The position numbers were made by a program, and so were the translations under genes. A stretch of 64,000 nt of DNA from Aliikangiella marina (GTDB lineage Bacteria > Pseudomonadota > Gammaproteobacteria > Enterobacterales > Kangiellaceae): positions 248,001 to 312,000 of the forward strand of contig NZ_VIKR01000002.1 of the NCBI RefSeq assembly GCF_007004765.1, given 5' to 3'. Positions 34,551-44,198 of this stretch are shown here, piece after piece (position 1 is the first letter of the stretch; the number at the start of each line of letters is the position of its first letter). The notes under the pieces were generated by a model, which saw nothing but the letters and a program-made list of their open reading frames with translations, searched no databases and was not told the origin of the DNA.

Positions 34551-35015
34551 ATGCATTTAGTGGTTGATATTCAAAACATCATTGAAGACGAAAACGTCCC
34601 CAAAACCGCCGATGTAGAGGGTTGGGTTGCCGAAGCGCTTGCACAGGGTGGCTACACGCAAGAGTCTGGAGAACTTACCATTCGAGTCGTTGGTCTTGAG
34701 GAAAGTCAGCAGCTTAACGACACATATCGCGGTAAAAACAAACCGACCAATGTACTGTCTTTTCCATTTGAAGCACCGCCAGGAATTCCGTGCGACCTGC
34801 TAGGCGATCTTGTCATCTGCCATGCAATTGTGGAAGCCGAAGCGAAAGCCCAGTCTAAAAACACCATCGCTCATTGGGCGCACATGGTGATTCATGGCAC
34901 TCTCCATCTGTTGGGTTATGATCATCTCGAACCGGCTGAAGCAGAAAAAATGGAGTCTATTGAAGTGAATATCTTAGCGAAGTTTAAAATCGCCAATCCC
35001 TACGAACTCCCATAA
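34551..35015 (+). CDS. ybeY: endoribonuclease YbeY
   Basis: This 154-residue zinc-dependent RNase acts in 16S rRNA 3' maturation and ribosome quality control. It has the metal signature MVIHGTLHLLGYDH (near 111-124), the family's HxxxHxxxxxH arrangement, and NVLSFPFE near 64. In most gammaproteobacteria corC follows directly; here a TonB receptor gene lies between. Confidence 0.96.
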   Translation: MHLVVDIQNIIEDENVPKTADVEGWVAEALAQGGYTQESGELTIRVVGLEESQQLNDTYRGKNKPTNVLSFPFEAPPGIPCDLLGDLVICHAIVEAEAKAQSKNTIAHWAHMVIHGTLHLLGYDHLEPAEAEKMESIEVNILAKFKIANPYELP

Positions 35016-35040
35016 CCTCAGTGTTTGCCCCCTGCAACCC

Positions 35041-35084
35041 ATTAATCTCTTACAGAGATTAATGCTTGATGCTGCTGTGCAGCA
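35041..35084. terminator. paired hairpins after ybeY
   Basis: Two adjacent hairpins follow ybeY: ATTAATCTCT (35041-35050) with AGAGATTAAT (35054-35063), a perfect 10-bp stem, and TGCTGC (35070-35075) with GCAGCA (35079-35084). An AT-rich ATAAATATTTT run follows, but it is not a clean T-tract. They may stop or attenuate the miaB-ybeY transcript before the TonB receptor gene. Confidence 0.45.
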
Positions 35085-35177
35085 ATAAATATTTTCTCAT
35101 ATTTTCGACGATTGATACTCCCAACGGCCCTACAAGCTCCTATTTAGCGCTTTGTTACCAGTTATCGCCCATCAGTA

Positions 35178-35207
35178 TTTACATTTTATAGGTATCTGTT
35201 TTATAAG
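35178..35207 (+). promoter_or_regulatory. putative promoter of the TonB receptor gene
   Basis: TTTACA (35178-35183) and TATAAG (35202-35207) are separated by 18 bp and lie about 75 bp upstream of the ATG at 35283. No Fur-like box was identified with confidence. Confidence 0.35.
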
Positions 35208-35282
35208 GGAGTAGCTAAAGGAATCTGAGCGGTATCCTAGCTGAATAATAAAGAAATTAATTTCTCTAAAAAGGAATAAAGT

Positions 35283-37868
35283 ATGGCTAACAACTTCAGA
35301 AAAAGAAGCTTGGTTCTTGCTATGGGAGTAGCGTTGAGCGTACCAAGTGTTTATGCAGCAGAGGACTCGGCCGAAACCGCCGATGACGAAGCGCAAAGAA
35401 TGGTCATCGTTGGTTCTCGTGCCGCACCCCGCTCTGTGGGTGATTCACCAGTTCCGGTCGATGTTATTACAGCCGATGAAATGATGAAAAATGGGGCAAC
35501 CGACATGACATCATTGCTGGCAGCTGTTTCACCGTCATTTAACGTTAATGAACAACCGATTTCAGATGCGGCTACCTTAGTTCGACCAGCTAACTTACGG
35601 GGCCTTCCACCTGATTCAACGCTAATCTTGGTCAACAACAAGCGTCGTCATCGCGCATCAGTTATTTCCTTTCTTGGTGGCGGTATTTCTGATGGTTCTC
35701 AAGGCCCAGATATCTCGGTAATTCCTGCAATTGCACTCAAGCAAGTTGAGGTACTGCGTGATGGTGCTTCAGCGCAATACGGTTCTGATGCAATTGCTGG
35801 GGTCATTAACTTCGTATTGAAAGACAACTCTTCAGGCGGCAGTGCAGAGGTTCGCTGGGGTGAGTATGCAGAAGGCGATGGGGATACCCTGGTTTATGCG
35901 GTTAATGTGGGTACTGAGTTAAGTGAGCGTGGATTTGCTAACTTCAGTTTCGAAATGAAAAATGCGGACCCGACTAGCCGTTCTATTCAGCGGGCTGATG
36001 CCGCTGCATTGATTGCTGGTGGAAATACCGATGTTGCAAATCCTGCACAAATTTGGGGTTCACCAGAAATTTCTGACGACATGAAATTCTTCGTCAATAT
36101 GGGCCTTGATTTAGGTGATAATGCCGAAGCTTATCTTTTTGGTAACCTCGCACAACGTGACGTTGATGGTGGATTCTTCTTCCGTAACCCTCACACACGG
36201 GGTGGCATTTATTCTGCTGATGGTGGCGCTACGCTACTCATCGGTGACCTCGATCCCAATGATGGTATTGACTGTTCTTCTTTTGTTGTACCGATTCCCG
36301 CTGACGGTTCCAATGTCCGCGATTCAGCGGCTTATCAAGCGGTGCCTTTCGCGACCTATGGGGATCCGAGTAGCGGCGCTTGTTGGGCATTCAACGAATT
36401 GTTCCCAGGTGGTTTTACGCCGACTTTTGGTGGCCAGGTTGTTGACTCGTCAATTACCATGGGAACAAAAGGTGAGTTTGATAGCGGAATGCGTTACGAC
36501 GCGAGCATCAGCTTAGGCCGCAACGCGGTAGACTTTAGAATTGTTAACACGGTTAACGGTTCGTTAGGACCTGCTTCGCCGACTGAGTTTGAGCCTGGTT
36601 CTTATATTCAGTTAGAAAAAGCAGCAAACTTCGATATCTCTAAAGACTTCGAGCCGGAAGGTTTATACGGTATGACCTTGTCTGCTGGTATCGAGCGTCG
36701 CTGGGAATCATTTGAAGTGAAAGCCGGCGATCCCGCCTCTTTCGAAGTTGGTCCACTTGGTTTTGATCCGGCAACTGGAACGTCGCAAGGATTTGGTATT
36801 GGCTCGAATGGTTTCCCTGGATTCCAACCGCGTGCACAGGGTGTATTTGATCGCCAATCAACCGGTCTCTACTTAGACTTGGAAACCTATTTCTCTGAAA
36901 ACTTCATGATGGATTTTGCGATTCGCTATGAAGACTTCAGTGATTTTGGAGATACCACAGATTGGAAATTATCAGGTCTCTACAATGTAACTGATGAGTT
37001 CGCGCTTCGTGGTTCGATTAGTACAGGTTTCCGAGCACCGACTACCGGTCAATCAAATGTTGTTAATGTTACGACTGCATTCGGTGCTAATGGTCTTGAA
37101 GATCAGGCAACTTTACCACCAACCAATCCAATTTCTGTTCAGTTAGGTGCAACTCCGTTGAAACCAGAAGAGTCAGAAAGTTGGACTTTTGGTGGGGTAT
37201 ATGAAGATGGTGACTGGTTCGTTACTTTCGATTTCTACAACATCGAAGTTACCGATCGTATCGCGCAAAACTCGCCGCAAGCTTTATCTCAAGCAGATAT
37301 TGATGCGCTTGTTGCACAAGGTATTACCGATGCATCGAGTTTCTCAAGCGTAATTTGGTTTACTAATGACTTTGATACCACAACTGAAGGTTTCGATTTA
37401 GTTGTTAGTTATAGCGCTGATATGTGGGGCGGAGAGTCTGACTTCAACTTCGCATATAACCATACTGAAACAACCGTCGATAGTTTTAACGCGGCGATTA
37501 TTAGTGAAACACGAATTCGTCAGTTAGAGGAAAACCTACCTCAAGACCGATTTACATTCACCATGAATCATACGCAAGAAAACTGGAACTTGTTGACTCG
37601 AATTAACTACTTCGGTGATTACTTCGAGGCTCATCTAGATGTTGGTTCATTACCAATCGACGCGAGTGCTGAGTACACAGTTGATGCTGAATTTGGTTAC
37701 GACATTGCAGAGTCGTTCCGTTTAGCGGTTGGTGCGAAAAACTTGTTTGATGAGTACCCTGATGAGAATCCATGGGCGACTATCGTTGGTGCGCAATATC
37801 CTGTGACATCACCGATGGGCTTTAATGGACGCTTTATGTACTTGAGAGGTATTTATACCTTCGATTAA
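35283..37868 (+). CDS. TonB-dependent receptor
   Basis: This 861-residue outer-membrane receptor has a signal peptide (about 1-24, ending SVYAA), a TonB-box-like stretch MVIVGSR near 40, a plug domain (about 55-180, with DGASAQYGSDAIAGVINFVL) and a beta barrel that ends in the aromatic C-terminal strand (YLRGIYTFD) used in barrel assembly. Family members import large substrates such as siderophores, cobalamin or glycans. The long barrel and plug pattern resemble receptors common in Alteromonadales-like marine bacteria, where many take up oligosaccharides or peptides. The ligand cannot be inferred. It has a strong terminator. Confidence 0.92.
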   Translation: MANNFRKRSLVLAMGVALSVPSVYAAEDSAETADDEAQRMVIVGSRAAPRSVGDSPVPVDVITADEMMKNGATDMTSLLAAVSPSFNVNEQPISDAATLVRPANLRGLPPDSTLILVNNKRRHRASVISFLGGGISDGSQGPDISVIPAIALKQVEVLRDGASAQYGSDAIAGVINFVLKDNSSGGSAEVRWGEYAEGDGDTLVYAVNVGTELSERGFANFSFEMKNADPTSRSIQRADAAALIAGGNTDVANPAQIWGSPEISDDMKFFVNMGLDLGDNAEAYLFGNLAQRDVDGGFFFRNPHTRGGIYSADGGATLLIGDLDPNDGIDCSSFVVPIPADGSNVRDSAAYQAVPFATYGDPSSGACWAFNELFPGGFTPTFGGQVVDSSITMGTKGEFDSGMRYDASISLGRNAVDFRIVNTVNGSLGPASPTEFEPGSYIQLEKAANFDISKDFEPEGLYGMTLSAGIERRWESFEVKAGDPASFEVGPLGFDPATGTSQGFGIGSNGFPGFQPRAQGVFDRQSTGLYLDLETYFSENFMMDFAIRYEDFSDFGDTTDWKLSGLYNVTDEFALRGSISTGFRAPTTGQSNVVNVTTAFGANGLEDQATLPPTNPISVQLGATPLKPEESESWTFGGVYEDGDWFVTFDFYNIEVTDRIAQNSPQALSQADIDALVAQGITDASSFSSVIWFTNDFDTTTEGFDLVVSYSADMWGGESDFNFAYNHTETTVDSFNAAIISETRIRQLEENLPQDRFTFTMNHTQENWNLLTRINYFGDYFEAHLDVGSLPIDASAEYTVDAEFGYDIAESFRLAVGAKNLFDEYPDENPWATIVGAQYPVTSPMGFNGRFMYLRGIYTFD

Positions 37869-37889
37869 GTCTCAAGGTGATCGAACTGA

Positions 37890-37917
37890 AAACCGGCGTA
37901 TTTACGCCGGTTTTTTT
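37890..37917 (+). terminator. Rho-independent terminator after the TonB receptor
   Basis: AAACCGGCGTA and TACGCCGGTTT form an 11-bp GC-rich stem with a minimal loop (37890-37913), directly followed by a T-run to 37917. It is 22 bp after the stop codon. It separates the receptor from corC. Confidence 0.9.
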
Positions 37918-38023
37918 ATCTCAAATTATCATGAAATGTTAATAATCTGGGTGGATAATAGTTGCTAAACCAGCAGTCTTTGTTAGACTAATCCAGTTAA
38001 CAGCTAAGAGAGCCTATATTTGA

Positions 38024-38866
38024 ATGAGCGACGATAAACCTCCCTCGCGAAATTGGTTTGAAAAAATTACCCACATTTTTCAAGATACCCCTCAAGACAG
38101 AGACGAACTCGTTGAAGTCCTGAAAAGTGCCGAAGAAAACACCCTTATAAACCCAGAGCTTTTATCGATGATGGTTGGCGTCATGCATATTTCTGAAATG
38201 CAGGTACGCGACATTATGATTCCACGACCGGAAATGGTTGTCATTGATGAAGAGATGGACTTTTCTCAAATGTTGCACACCGCTATTGATTCGGGGCATT
38301 CTCGATTTCCCGTCACTGGCGACAATCGTGATGATATTGAAGGGATCATACTTGCCAAAGACTTGTTGCAATTCATTGCCCAACGAGACGAGAATCCAGA
38401 AAGTAAGTTTACTTTAAAAGACTATTTGCGGCCGGCAGCGATTATTCCCGAGAGCAAGCGTTTAGATGTGCTGTTAAAAGAGTTTCGTGCGAACCGAAAT
38501 CATATGGCTTTGGTTGTGGATGAATACGGCGGTGTTGCCGGGTTAGTGACTATCGAAGATGTGCTCGAGCAAATTGTTGGTGACATCGAAGATGAATTTG
38601 ATATCGACGATGAAGACGATAATATTCACCGAATTTCGTCACTAACTTTTAACGTTAAAGCACGGACTGAGATAGACGAGTTTAATGAGTATTTTAAGAC
38701 TGACATCAGCGACGAAGAGTACGACACGATTGGCGGTATTTTAATGCAAGCCTTCGGTCATATGCCGGCTCGTGGCGAGACGATTTTGCTCGAAGAGTTA
38801 AGATTTGAAATCGTCGCTGCTGATACTCGGCGAATTAAGCTCGTTAGGGTGACAAAGCAAAACTGA
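38024..38866 (+). CDS. corC: CorC/HlyC-family CBS-domain protein
   Basis: This 280-residue cytoplasmic protein has paired CBS domains (about 60-185, including RDIMIPRPEMVVID and DEYGGVAGLVTIEDVLEQIVGDIEDE) and a C-terminal CorC_HlyC domain (about 205-280). It is linked to magnesium/cobalt homeostasis with CorA in enterics. It precedes lnt by 77 bp, as in E. coli (ybeX-lnt), and lacks the DUF21 membrane domain. Confidence 0.93.
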   Translation: MSDDKPPSRNWFEKITHIFQDTPQDRDELVEVLKSAEENTLINPELLSMMVGVMHISEMQVRDIMIPRPEMVVIDEEMDFSQMLHTAIDSGHSRFPVTGDNRDDIEGIILAKDLLQFIAQRDENPESKFTLKDYLRPAAIIPESKRLDVLLKEFRANRNHMALVVDEYGGVAGLVTIEDVLEQIVGDIEDEFDIDDEDDNIHRISSLTFNVKARTEIDEFNEYFKTDISDEEYDTIGGILMQAFGHMPARGETILLEELRFEIVAADTRRIKLVRVTKQN

Positions 38867-38943
38867 TACTGGCAGCGGCCTGCATTGATCAACAACTGAT
38901 CTTAAACGCGTCTCACTAAAACAAAAAAAAGCAGCAGATATTT

Positions 38944-40506
38944 ATGACTCAAGCGGATGTGGCTGAAAGTGGATTGCAAAAACTAATCGCCAACCTATTG
39001 CTCAGCAAATGGCAATTACGGTTGACCATGTTGTTAGCTGGCGCGATTTACCCACTTGCCTTCGCACCGTTTGGTTTTTGGCCTATTGCCTTTTTTTCAT
39101 TTCTACCACTTCTGTATGTGACAGTCACTCCGGCTGTTTTGTCGCCATTTAAGTGCGGCTTTTATTGGGGAGTTGGCGCTTTTGGTATTGGCGCGAGTTG
39201 GGTCTATGTGAGCATTCACGAATTCGGCTTTGTGCCGGTTTTTGGTGCAGCTTTAATGACACTCGCTTTCGTTTTATACCTTGCTTTGTTTAAAGGGGCA
39301 TTTGCCTATTTCGTGAACTTGATTTGGCGAAAAGCTAACCATCAATTGTTGTTGTTAAGCGCACCGTTTTGCTGGGTTATTAGTGAGTATATGCAGTCGG
39401 TGGTATTCGGCGGCTTTCCGTGGTTATTAGCTGGTTACTCGCAAATTGATTCGCCGTTGGCTGCTCTCGCGACATGGTTGGGCGTTTATGGCGTTAGCTG
39501 GATGGTGATTGCCTTAAGTGCCGGGATAAGCCTGCTGCTCAGTGAACGAAGTCATGCTGCCAAGTTAGCCCTATCGGTGTTTGCCGGCGTGATACTTGTC
39601 GCCAACGTGAGTTTAAAAGAGCCCACAAATGCGACTGAGCCAAAATCTTTAAAAGTTGCTTTGATTCAGCCAAATACGCCGCAAGCGCAAAAATGGGATC
39701 GAAAGTATTTTGGCGACATCGTTGATAGCTTGTTTACCACGTCAGCTGATGTCTGGGGTGCAGATTTTGTGATCTGGCCGGAAGGGGCTATCCCTGCCTA
39801 TGAACATCAGGTGCGTGATATTCTCGCCGATTTAACTCTTATTAATCAGCGCTATCAAAGTAATTTGATATTGGGAATTCCTGAATATCAGCGAGACACC
39901 GAAAAAAGTTATGTAGCGTTAATGGCTATTGGAGAGGAGCCACAGAATTATCGCAAACAAGTATTGGTTCCGTTTGGCGAATATGTTCCTTTGCAAGACT
40001 TGTTGAGAGGACTAATTAAGTTTCTTGATCTGCCCATGTCCGGGTTTACCCAAGGCGATGCAGGGCAACCACCAATGGTGTTTGAAAAGGTCACCATGAT
40101 ACCGGCGATTTGCTATGAAATTGTCTACCCAGAAATTATTCATCGGTTAGCGAGCAACGGGCCCGACGGTCGTCAGCAACTGATTGTCACTGTGAGTAAC
40201 GATGCTTGGTTTGGTGATTCGTTTGGTCCATACCAGCATATGGAAATGGCCAGAATGCGAGCCTTAGAGTTGGGCGTACCATTAATTCGCTCGACCAATG
40301 ACGGGATAACGGGGTTTGTTGACTTGAATGGGGAAATAATCTCAAGTCTTCCACGCTATCAACGAGCGCATTTAGTTGATGAAGTATCATTAGAAAATCG
40401 AGATACAATTTATCGACAAATCGGATTTTGGGGGATTGTGAGTATGCTGTTGCTTTCTCTATTTTTTATTCTGTGGTCTATTCGCTCGAAACATGATACA
40501 AAGTAA
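38944..40506 (+). CDS. lnt: apolipoprotein N-acyltransferase
   Basis: Lnt acylates the N-terminal cysteine of lipoproteins at the inner membrane, the last step of lipoprotein maturation. The 520 residues have N-terminal membrane helices (about 25-215), a nitrilase-type domain (about 235-480) with the catalytic Glu in IWPEGAIPAYE, the Lys near VLVPFGEYVP, and the Cys in PAICYEIVYPE, then a final helix. Its substrates probably include the lipoproteins encoded at 1886-4335. Confidence 0.96.
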   Translation: MTQADVAESGLQKLIANLLLSKWQLRLTMLLAGAIYPLAFAPFGFWPIAFFSFLPLLYVTVTPAVLSPFKCGFYWGVGAFGIGASWVYVSIHEFGFVPVFGAALMTLAFVLYLALFKGAFAYFVNLIWRKANHQLLLLSAPFCWVISEYMQSVVFGGFPWLLAGYSQIDSPLAALATWLGVYGVSWMVIALSAGISLLLSERSHAAKLALSVFAGVILVANVSLKEPTNATEPKSLKVALIQPNTPQAQKWDRKYFGDIVDSLFTTSADVWGADFVIWPEGAIPAYEHQVRDILADLTLINQRYQSNLILGIPEYQRDTEKSYVALMAIGEEPQNYRKQVLVPFGEYVPLQDLLRGLIKFLDLPMSGFTQGDAGQPPMVFEKVTMIPAICYEIVYPEIIHRLASNGPDGRQQLIVTVSNDAWFGDSFGPYQHMEMARMRALELGVPLIRSTNDGITGFVDLNGEIISSLPRYQRAHLVDEVSLENRDTIYRQIGFWGIVSMLLLSLFFILWSIRSKHDTK

Positions 40507-40737
40507 ATAATGACAGGGCGGTAAATTTGTCTGACGATAATATATATAACAAATAAAATTTCTCACGCCCTTTATTTCGCTCCAGAGATCAATAATTAGC
40601 GGTTCTTTATGAACTAAGCTATAAAGAAAGAAGCGGCAAAATGCTTGAAAAATCAATATCTTTTGATGGAAATTTAAGCAGTATCGATTAATTCATCTAG
40701 CATGTTGATGATTCTTGACCGAAGTCATAGCGCTGAC

Positions 40738-40766
40738 TTGAAATTTTGCTGAAAGTCTTTTAAAAA
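40738..40766 (+). promoter_or_regulatory. possible nuo promoter
   Basis: TTGAAA (40738-40743) and TAAAAA (40761-40766) are 17 bp apart and end 33 bp before the nuoA ATG. The match is weak. The remaining 290-bp gap between lnt and nuoA holds no gene. Confidence 0.3.
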
Positions 40767-40799
40767 AGATTGAGCAACTTAAGAGGTCTGGGAAGAGTT

Positions 40800-41156
40800 A
40801 TGCTTGAAAACTATCTACCAATTTTAGTCTTCGTGGCAATAGGCTTAGGATTTGGAGTCTTCCTAGAATTAGTGGGTTTTTTTGCTGCACCGCGAAAAGA
40901 CGTTGAAGATAAACTACTTCCATTCGAATGCGGATTTGATGCATTTGATGATGCCCGCCATAAATTCGACGTTCGTTTTTATTTAGTTGCAATCCTATTT
41001 ATCATCTTCGATTTAGAAGTCGCTTTTCTTTTTCCGTGGGCCGTCGTTTTTCAGGAGCTGAGCTGGTTTGCTATTGGCGCGATGGGTGTTTTCCTCGGGT
41101 TACTTGTTGTCGGTTTTATTTATGAATGGAAAAAAGGAGCGTTGGAATGGGAGTAG
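40800..41156 (+). CDS. nuoA: NADH-quinone oxidoreductase subunit A
   Basis: This is a membrane subunit of proton-pumping complex I. From ATG 40800 (RBS GGGAAGAG) the 118 residues form three helices with [20 protein letters not shown] near 49, the signature of NuoA. A TTG frame beginning at 40770 is not needed. It is the first of 14 nuo genes and overlaps nuoB by 10 bp. Confidence 0.96.
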   Translation: MLENYLPILVFVAIGLGFGVFLELVGFFAAPRKDVEDKLLPFECGFDAFDDARHKFDVRFYLVAILFIIFDLEVAFLFPWAVVFQELSWFAIGAMGVFLGLLVVGFIYEWKKGALEWE

Positions 41157-41677
41157 AAGTTACCCCACCCGCCGCGCCAGGTGATGAAATTTCCGGCGTT
41201 GAAGTAAAGCAGTCCGGCAAAGGCTATCTGGTCACTGGGGTTGATACTTTAGTTAATTGGGCTAGAACCGGCTCGATGTGGCCGATGACATTTGGACTTG
41301 CCTGTTGTGCTGTAGAAATGATGCAAGCGGGTGCGTCTCGTTATGATTTTGACCGCTTTGGAATTGTATTTCGACCTTCACCTCGTCAATCCGATGTGAT
41401 GATTGTTGCCGGAACCTTGACGAACAAAATGGCCCCTGCACTGAGGAGAGTTTACGATCAAATGCCGGAACCCAAGTGGGTTATATCGATGGGCTCATGT
41501 GCCAATGGCGGCGGATATTATCACTACTCTTATTCAGTGGTTCGAGGTTGCGATCGAATCGTTCCAGTAGATATCTATGTGCCCGGATGTCCGCCTACGG
41601 CAGAAGCGCTAATGTATGGCGTGATTCAGTTACAGAAGAAAATTAAACGCACCAATACGATTGCTCGTGAAGTGTGA
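41147..41677 (+). CDS. nuoB: NADH-quinone oxidoreductase subunit B
   Basis: NuoB holds cluster N2, which passes electrons to quinone. The ATG at 41147 follows AAGGAG at 41134-41139, and the product has 176 residues. The N2 ligands are visible: the tandem cysteines in [19 protein letters not shown] and [11 protein letters not shown]. It continues after nuoA with overlap and precedes nuoC by 9 bp. Confidence 0.97.
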   Translation: MGVEVTPPAAPGDEISGVEVKQSGKGYLVTGVDTLVNWARTGSMWPMTFGLACCAVEMMQAGASRYDFDRFGIVFRPSPRQSDVMIVAGTLTNKMAPALRRVYDQMPEPKWVISMGSCANGGGYYHYSYSVVRGCDRIVPVDIYVPGCPPTAEALMYGVIQLQKKIKRTNTIAREV

Positions 41678-41686
41678 GGAACTGAG

Positions 41687-42343
41687 ATGTCGGAAATGCT
41701 CATAAAGTCACTCGAAGGCCACTTTAAGGATCAGATTAAATCGTTAAAGTTTTATTGCGGTGAAGTAACGATTGAAATTTCGCCTGCAGATGTCATCGAA
41801 GTATTTAAAGCGTTGCGTGATAAAGACGAGTTTCAGTTTGAGCAGCTGATTGACCTTTGCGGAATCGACTATCTTAAGTATGGCGAGGACGAGTGGGAAA
41901 CCGAAGAGGCCACTGGTTCTGGTTTTGCCCGCGGTAGAGAGGTTGAAGAAAAAGCGCGTGAACTCAACAGTCCACGTTTTGCCGTGGTTTATCACTTACT
42001 CTCTGTCACTCTCAATCAACGTTTAAGGGTCAGAGTCTTTGTTAACCAAGAAGACATGCAAATTCCGAGCGTTATCGATATCTGGAATGGTGCAGATTGG
42101 TTTGAAAGAGAGGCGTTTGATTTGTTCGGGATTTTATTTGAAGGTCACCCCGATTTGCGCAGAATACTAACCGATTATGGCTTCATTGGTCACCCGTTCA
42201 GGAAAGATTTTCCAGTAATTGGAGAACTCGAAATGCGTTTTGATGAAGAAAAACAGCAATGCGTTTATGAGCCTGTTTCGATTGAAGAAAGGATCTTAGT
42301 TCCAAGAGTTATTCGTCGCGATGTAGAGGGACCGAAGTCTTAA
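41687..42343 (+). CDS. nuoC: NADH-quinone oxidoreductase subunit C
   Basis: This 218-residue hydrophilic subunit is separate from nuoD, unlike the fused NuoCD of E. coli. The 30-kDa signature [20 protein letters not shown] is near residues 132-151, ending in the [10 protein letters not shown] block. An acidic insert of about 25 residues ([14 protein letters not shown]) lies before the RFAVVYHL strand. Confidence 0.95.
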   Translation: MSEMLIKSLEGHFKDQIKSLKFYCGEVTIEISPADVIEVFKALRDKDEFQFEQLIDLCGIDYLKYGEDEWETEEATGSGFARGREVEEKARELNSPRFAVVYHLLSVTLNQRLRVRVFVNQEDMQIPSVIDIWNGADWFEREAFDLFGILFEGHPDLRRILTDYGFIGHPFRKDFPVIGELEMRFDEEKQQCVYEPVSIEERILVPRVIRRDVEGPKS

Positions 42344-42381
42344 GTAAAGTTAATTTATAAATTAAAAAGTATCACGAAGCT

Positions 42382-43635
42382 ATGGCAGAAATCGAACATT
42401 ACACGCTTAATTTTGGACCGCAACACCCTGCGGCGCATGGTGTACTGCGAATGATTTTGGAGATGGATGGAGAAACCATCGAGAGAGCTGATCCGCATAT
42501 CGGTTTATTACACCGGGCGACTGAAAAACTGGCGGAAATAAAACCATACAATCAAAGTATCGGTTACATGGATCGATTGGATTATGTGTCCATGATGTGT
42601 AATGAGCATGCCTATGTTTTAGCGATTGAAAAATTACTCGGTATAAAACCGCCAAAGCGTGCCCAGTATATTCGAGTTATGTTTGCTGAAGTTACGCGAA
42701 TTTTAAATCATTTAATGTGGTTAGGCGCACATGGATTAGACGTCGGTGCGATGACAATGTTTCTTTACTGTTTCAGAGATCGTGAGCCGTTGATGGATGC
42801 CTATGAAGCGGTATCTGGCGCGCGAATGCATGCAACTTATTTTCGCCCGGGTGGTGTTTATCGAGACCTCCCAGACACCATGCCGCAATACGAAAAATCA
42901 CCATGGCGAAATGAGAAGAAACTCAAAGAGCTCAATGCCAACCGCCAAGGTTCGTTACTTGATTTTTTAGAAGACTATTGTGAACAGTTTGAGTCGAGTA
43001 TTGACGAATACGAGGCACTATTAACTGAAAACAGAATTTGGAAACAGCGCTTGGTCGGAATTGGCGTTGTTTCACCAGAGCGAGCATTTCAACTGGGATT
43101 AACTGGTCCAATGCTACGTGGTTCCGGAGTGGCTTGGGATCTCAGAAAAATGCAACCTTACGACATTTACGCTGAGGTTGATTTTGATGTGCCCGTTGGA
43201 AGAAATGGTGACTGTTATGATCGCTATTTAGTTCGTGTCGAAGAGCTTCGTCAATCAACTAAAATTATTCGACAATGTATCCACTGGTTACGAAAAAATG
43301 AAGGGCCAGTCATTATTGACGATCACAAAATTACTCCGCCCAAACGAGCAGACGTAAAAAATGACATGGAATCACTGATTCATCATTTCAAACACTTTAC
43401 TGAAGGGTACTGCGTACCAGAGGGCGAAGCCTATGCGTCAGTCGAGCACCCCAAAGGAGAATTTGGAATCTATTTGGTTTCCGATGGCGCTAACAAACCT
43501 TACCGTCTAAAAATACGAGCGCCCGGATTTGCTCATCTATCTGCGATGGATGAAATGAGTAAAGGTCATATGTTGGCGGATGTCGTGGCAATTATTGGTA
43601 CGATGGATATTGTTTTTGGAGAAATTGATCGCTAA
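42382..43635 (+). CDS. nuoD: NADH-quinone oxidoreductase subunit D
   Basis: This 417-residue 49-kDa subunit forms the quinone site with NuoB. It opens with [20 protein letters not shown], has [12 protein letters not shown] near 40, the [10 protein letters not shown] region near 273, and ends DIVFGEIDR. The length is standard for a standalone NuoD. The stop overlaps the nuoE start by one base. Confidence 0.97.
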   Translation: MAEIEHYTLNFGPQHPAAHGVLRMILEMDGETIERADPHIGLLHRATEKLAEIKPYNQSIGYMDRLDYVSMMCNEHAYVLAIEKLLGIKPPKRAQYIRVMFAEVTRILNHLMWLGAHGLDVGAMTMFLYCFRDREPLMDAYEAVSGARMHATYFRPGGVYRDLPDTMPQYEKSPWRNEKKLKELNANRQGSLLDFLEDYCEQFESSIDEYEALLTENRIWKQRLVGIGVVSPERAFQLGLTGPMLRGSGVAWDLRKMQPYDIYAEVDFDVPVGRNGDCYDRYLVRVEELRQSTKIIRQCIHWLRKNEGPVIIDDHKITPPKRADVKNDMESLIHHFKHFTEGYCVPEGEAYASVEHPKGEFGIYLVSDGANKPYRLKIRAPGFAHLSAMDEMSKGHMLADVVAIIGTMDIVFGEIDR

Positions 43636-44195
43636 TGACTGATTTTAATTACGACCAAACACTTCATCTCAAACAATTGTTGCCGAAAGACGCCATCGAT
43701 GAAATCGATCACTGGATGACCAAATATCCACCGGAGCGTCACCGCCCACCAATCATCGCCGCACTCAAAGTTGTTCAGGAACATCATAAAAATTATTTAA
43801 CCGAGGAACTCATGCAAGCGGTTGCTGAGTATTTAGATGTGCCTCATGTGGCGGTATATGAAGTTGCGACTTTTTACACCATGTTTCACTTAAACCCGGT
43901 GGGTAAATATGTGATTTCGGTTTGCAATAATATTTCTTGCTCGTTACGCGGCGCTAATCAGGTTATCGAGCACTTACAAAGTCGTCTCAATATTAAACTC
44001 GGTGAAACCACCGATGATGGTTTATACACGATCAAAACTGTTGAGTGTATGGCTGCCTGTGGAGGGGCGCCGATGCTTGAAGTGAACAAGCAATATCATG
44101 AAAATTTAACAGAAGAAAAAATCGATCAGATTCTCTCCGACATTGCTGCGATGGAGTTGAGTAATACCCATTCTGAAACTGAGGTGGAGGAATAG
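43635..44195 (+). CDS. nuoE: NADH-quinone oxidoreductase subunit E
   Basis: This 186-residue 24-kDa subunit carries the [2Fe-2S] cluster N1a: cysteines in SVCNNISCSLRG (C-x4-C) and VECMAACGGAPM (C-x3-C). The helical N-terminal part includes VAEYLDVPHVAVYEVATFYT. It forms the NADH module with NuoF and NuoG and is followed by nuoF after 3 bp. Confidence 0.97.
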   Translation: MTDFNYDQTLHLKQLLPKDAIDEIDHWMTKYPPERHRPPIIAALKVVQEHHKNYLTEELMQAVAEYLDVPHVAVYEVATFYTMFHLNPVGKYVISVCNNISCSLRGANQVIEHLQSRLNIKLGETTDDGLYTIKTVECMAACGGAPMLEVNKQYHENLTEEKIDQILSDIAAMELSNTHSETEVEE

Positions 44196-44198
44196 TTC

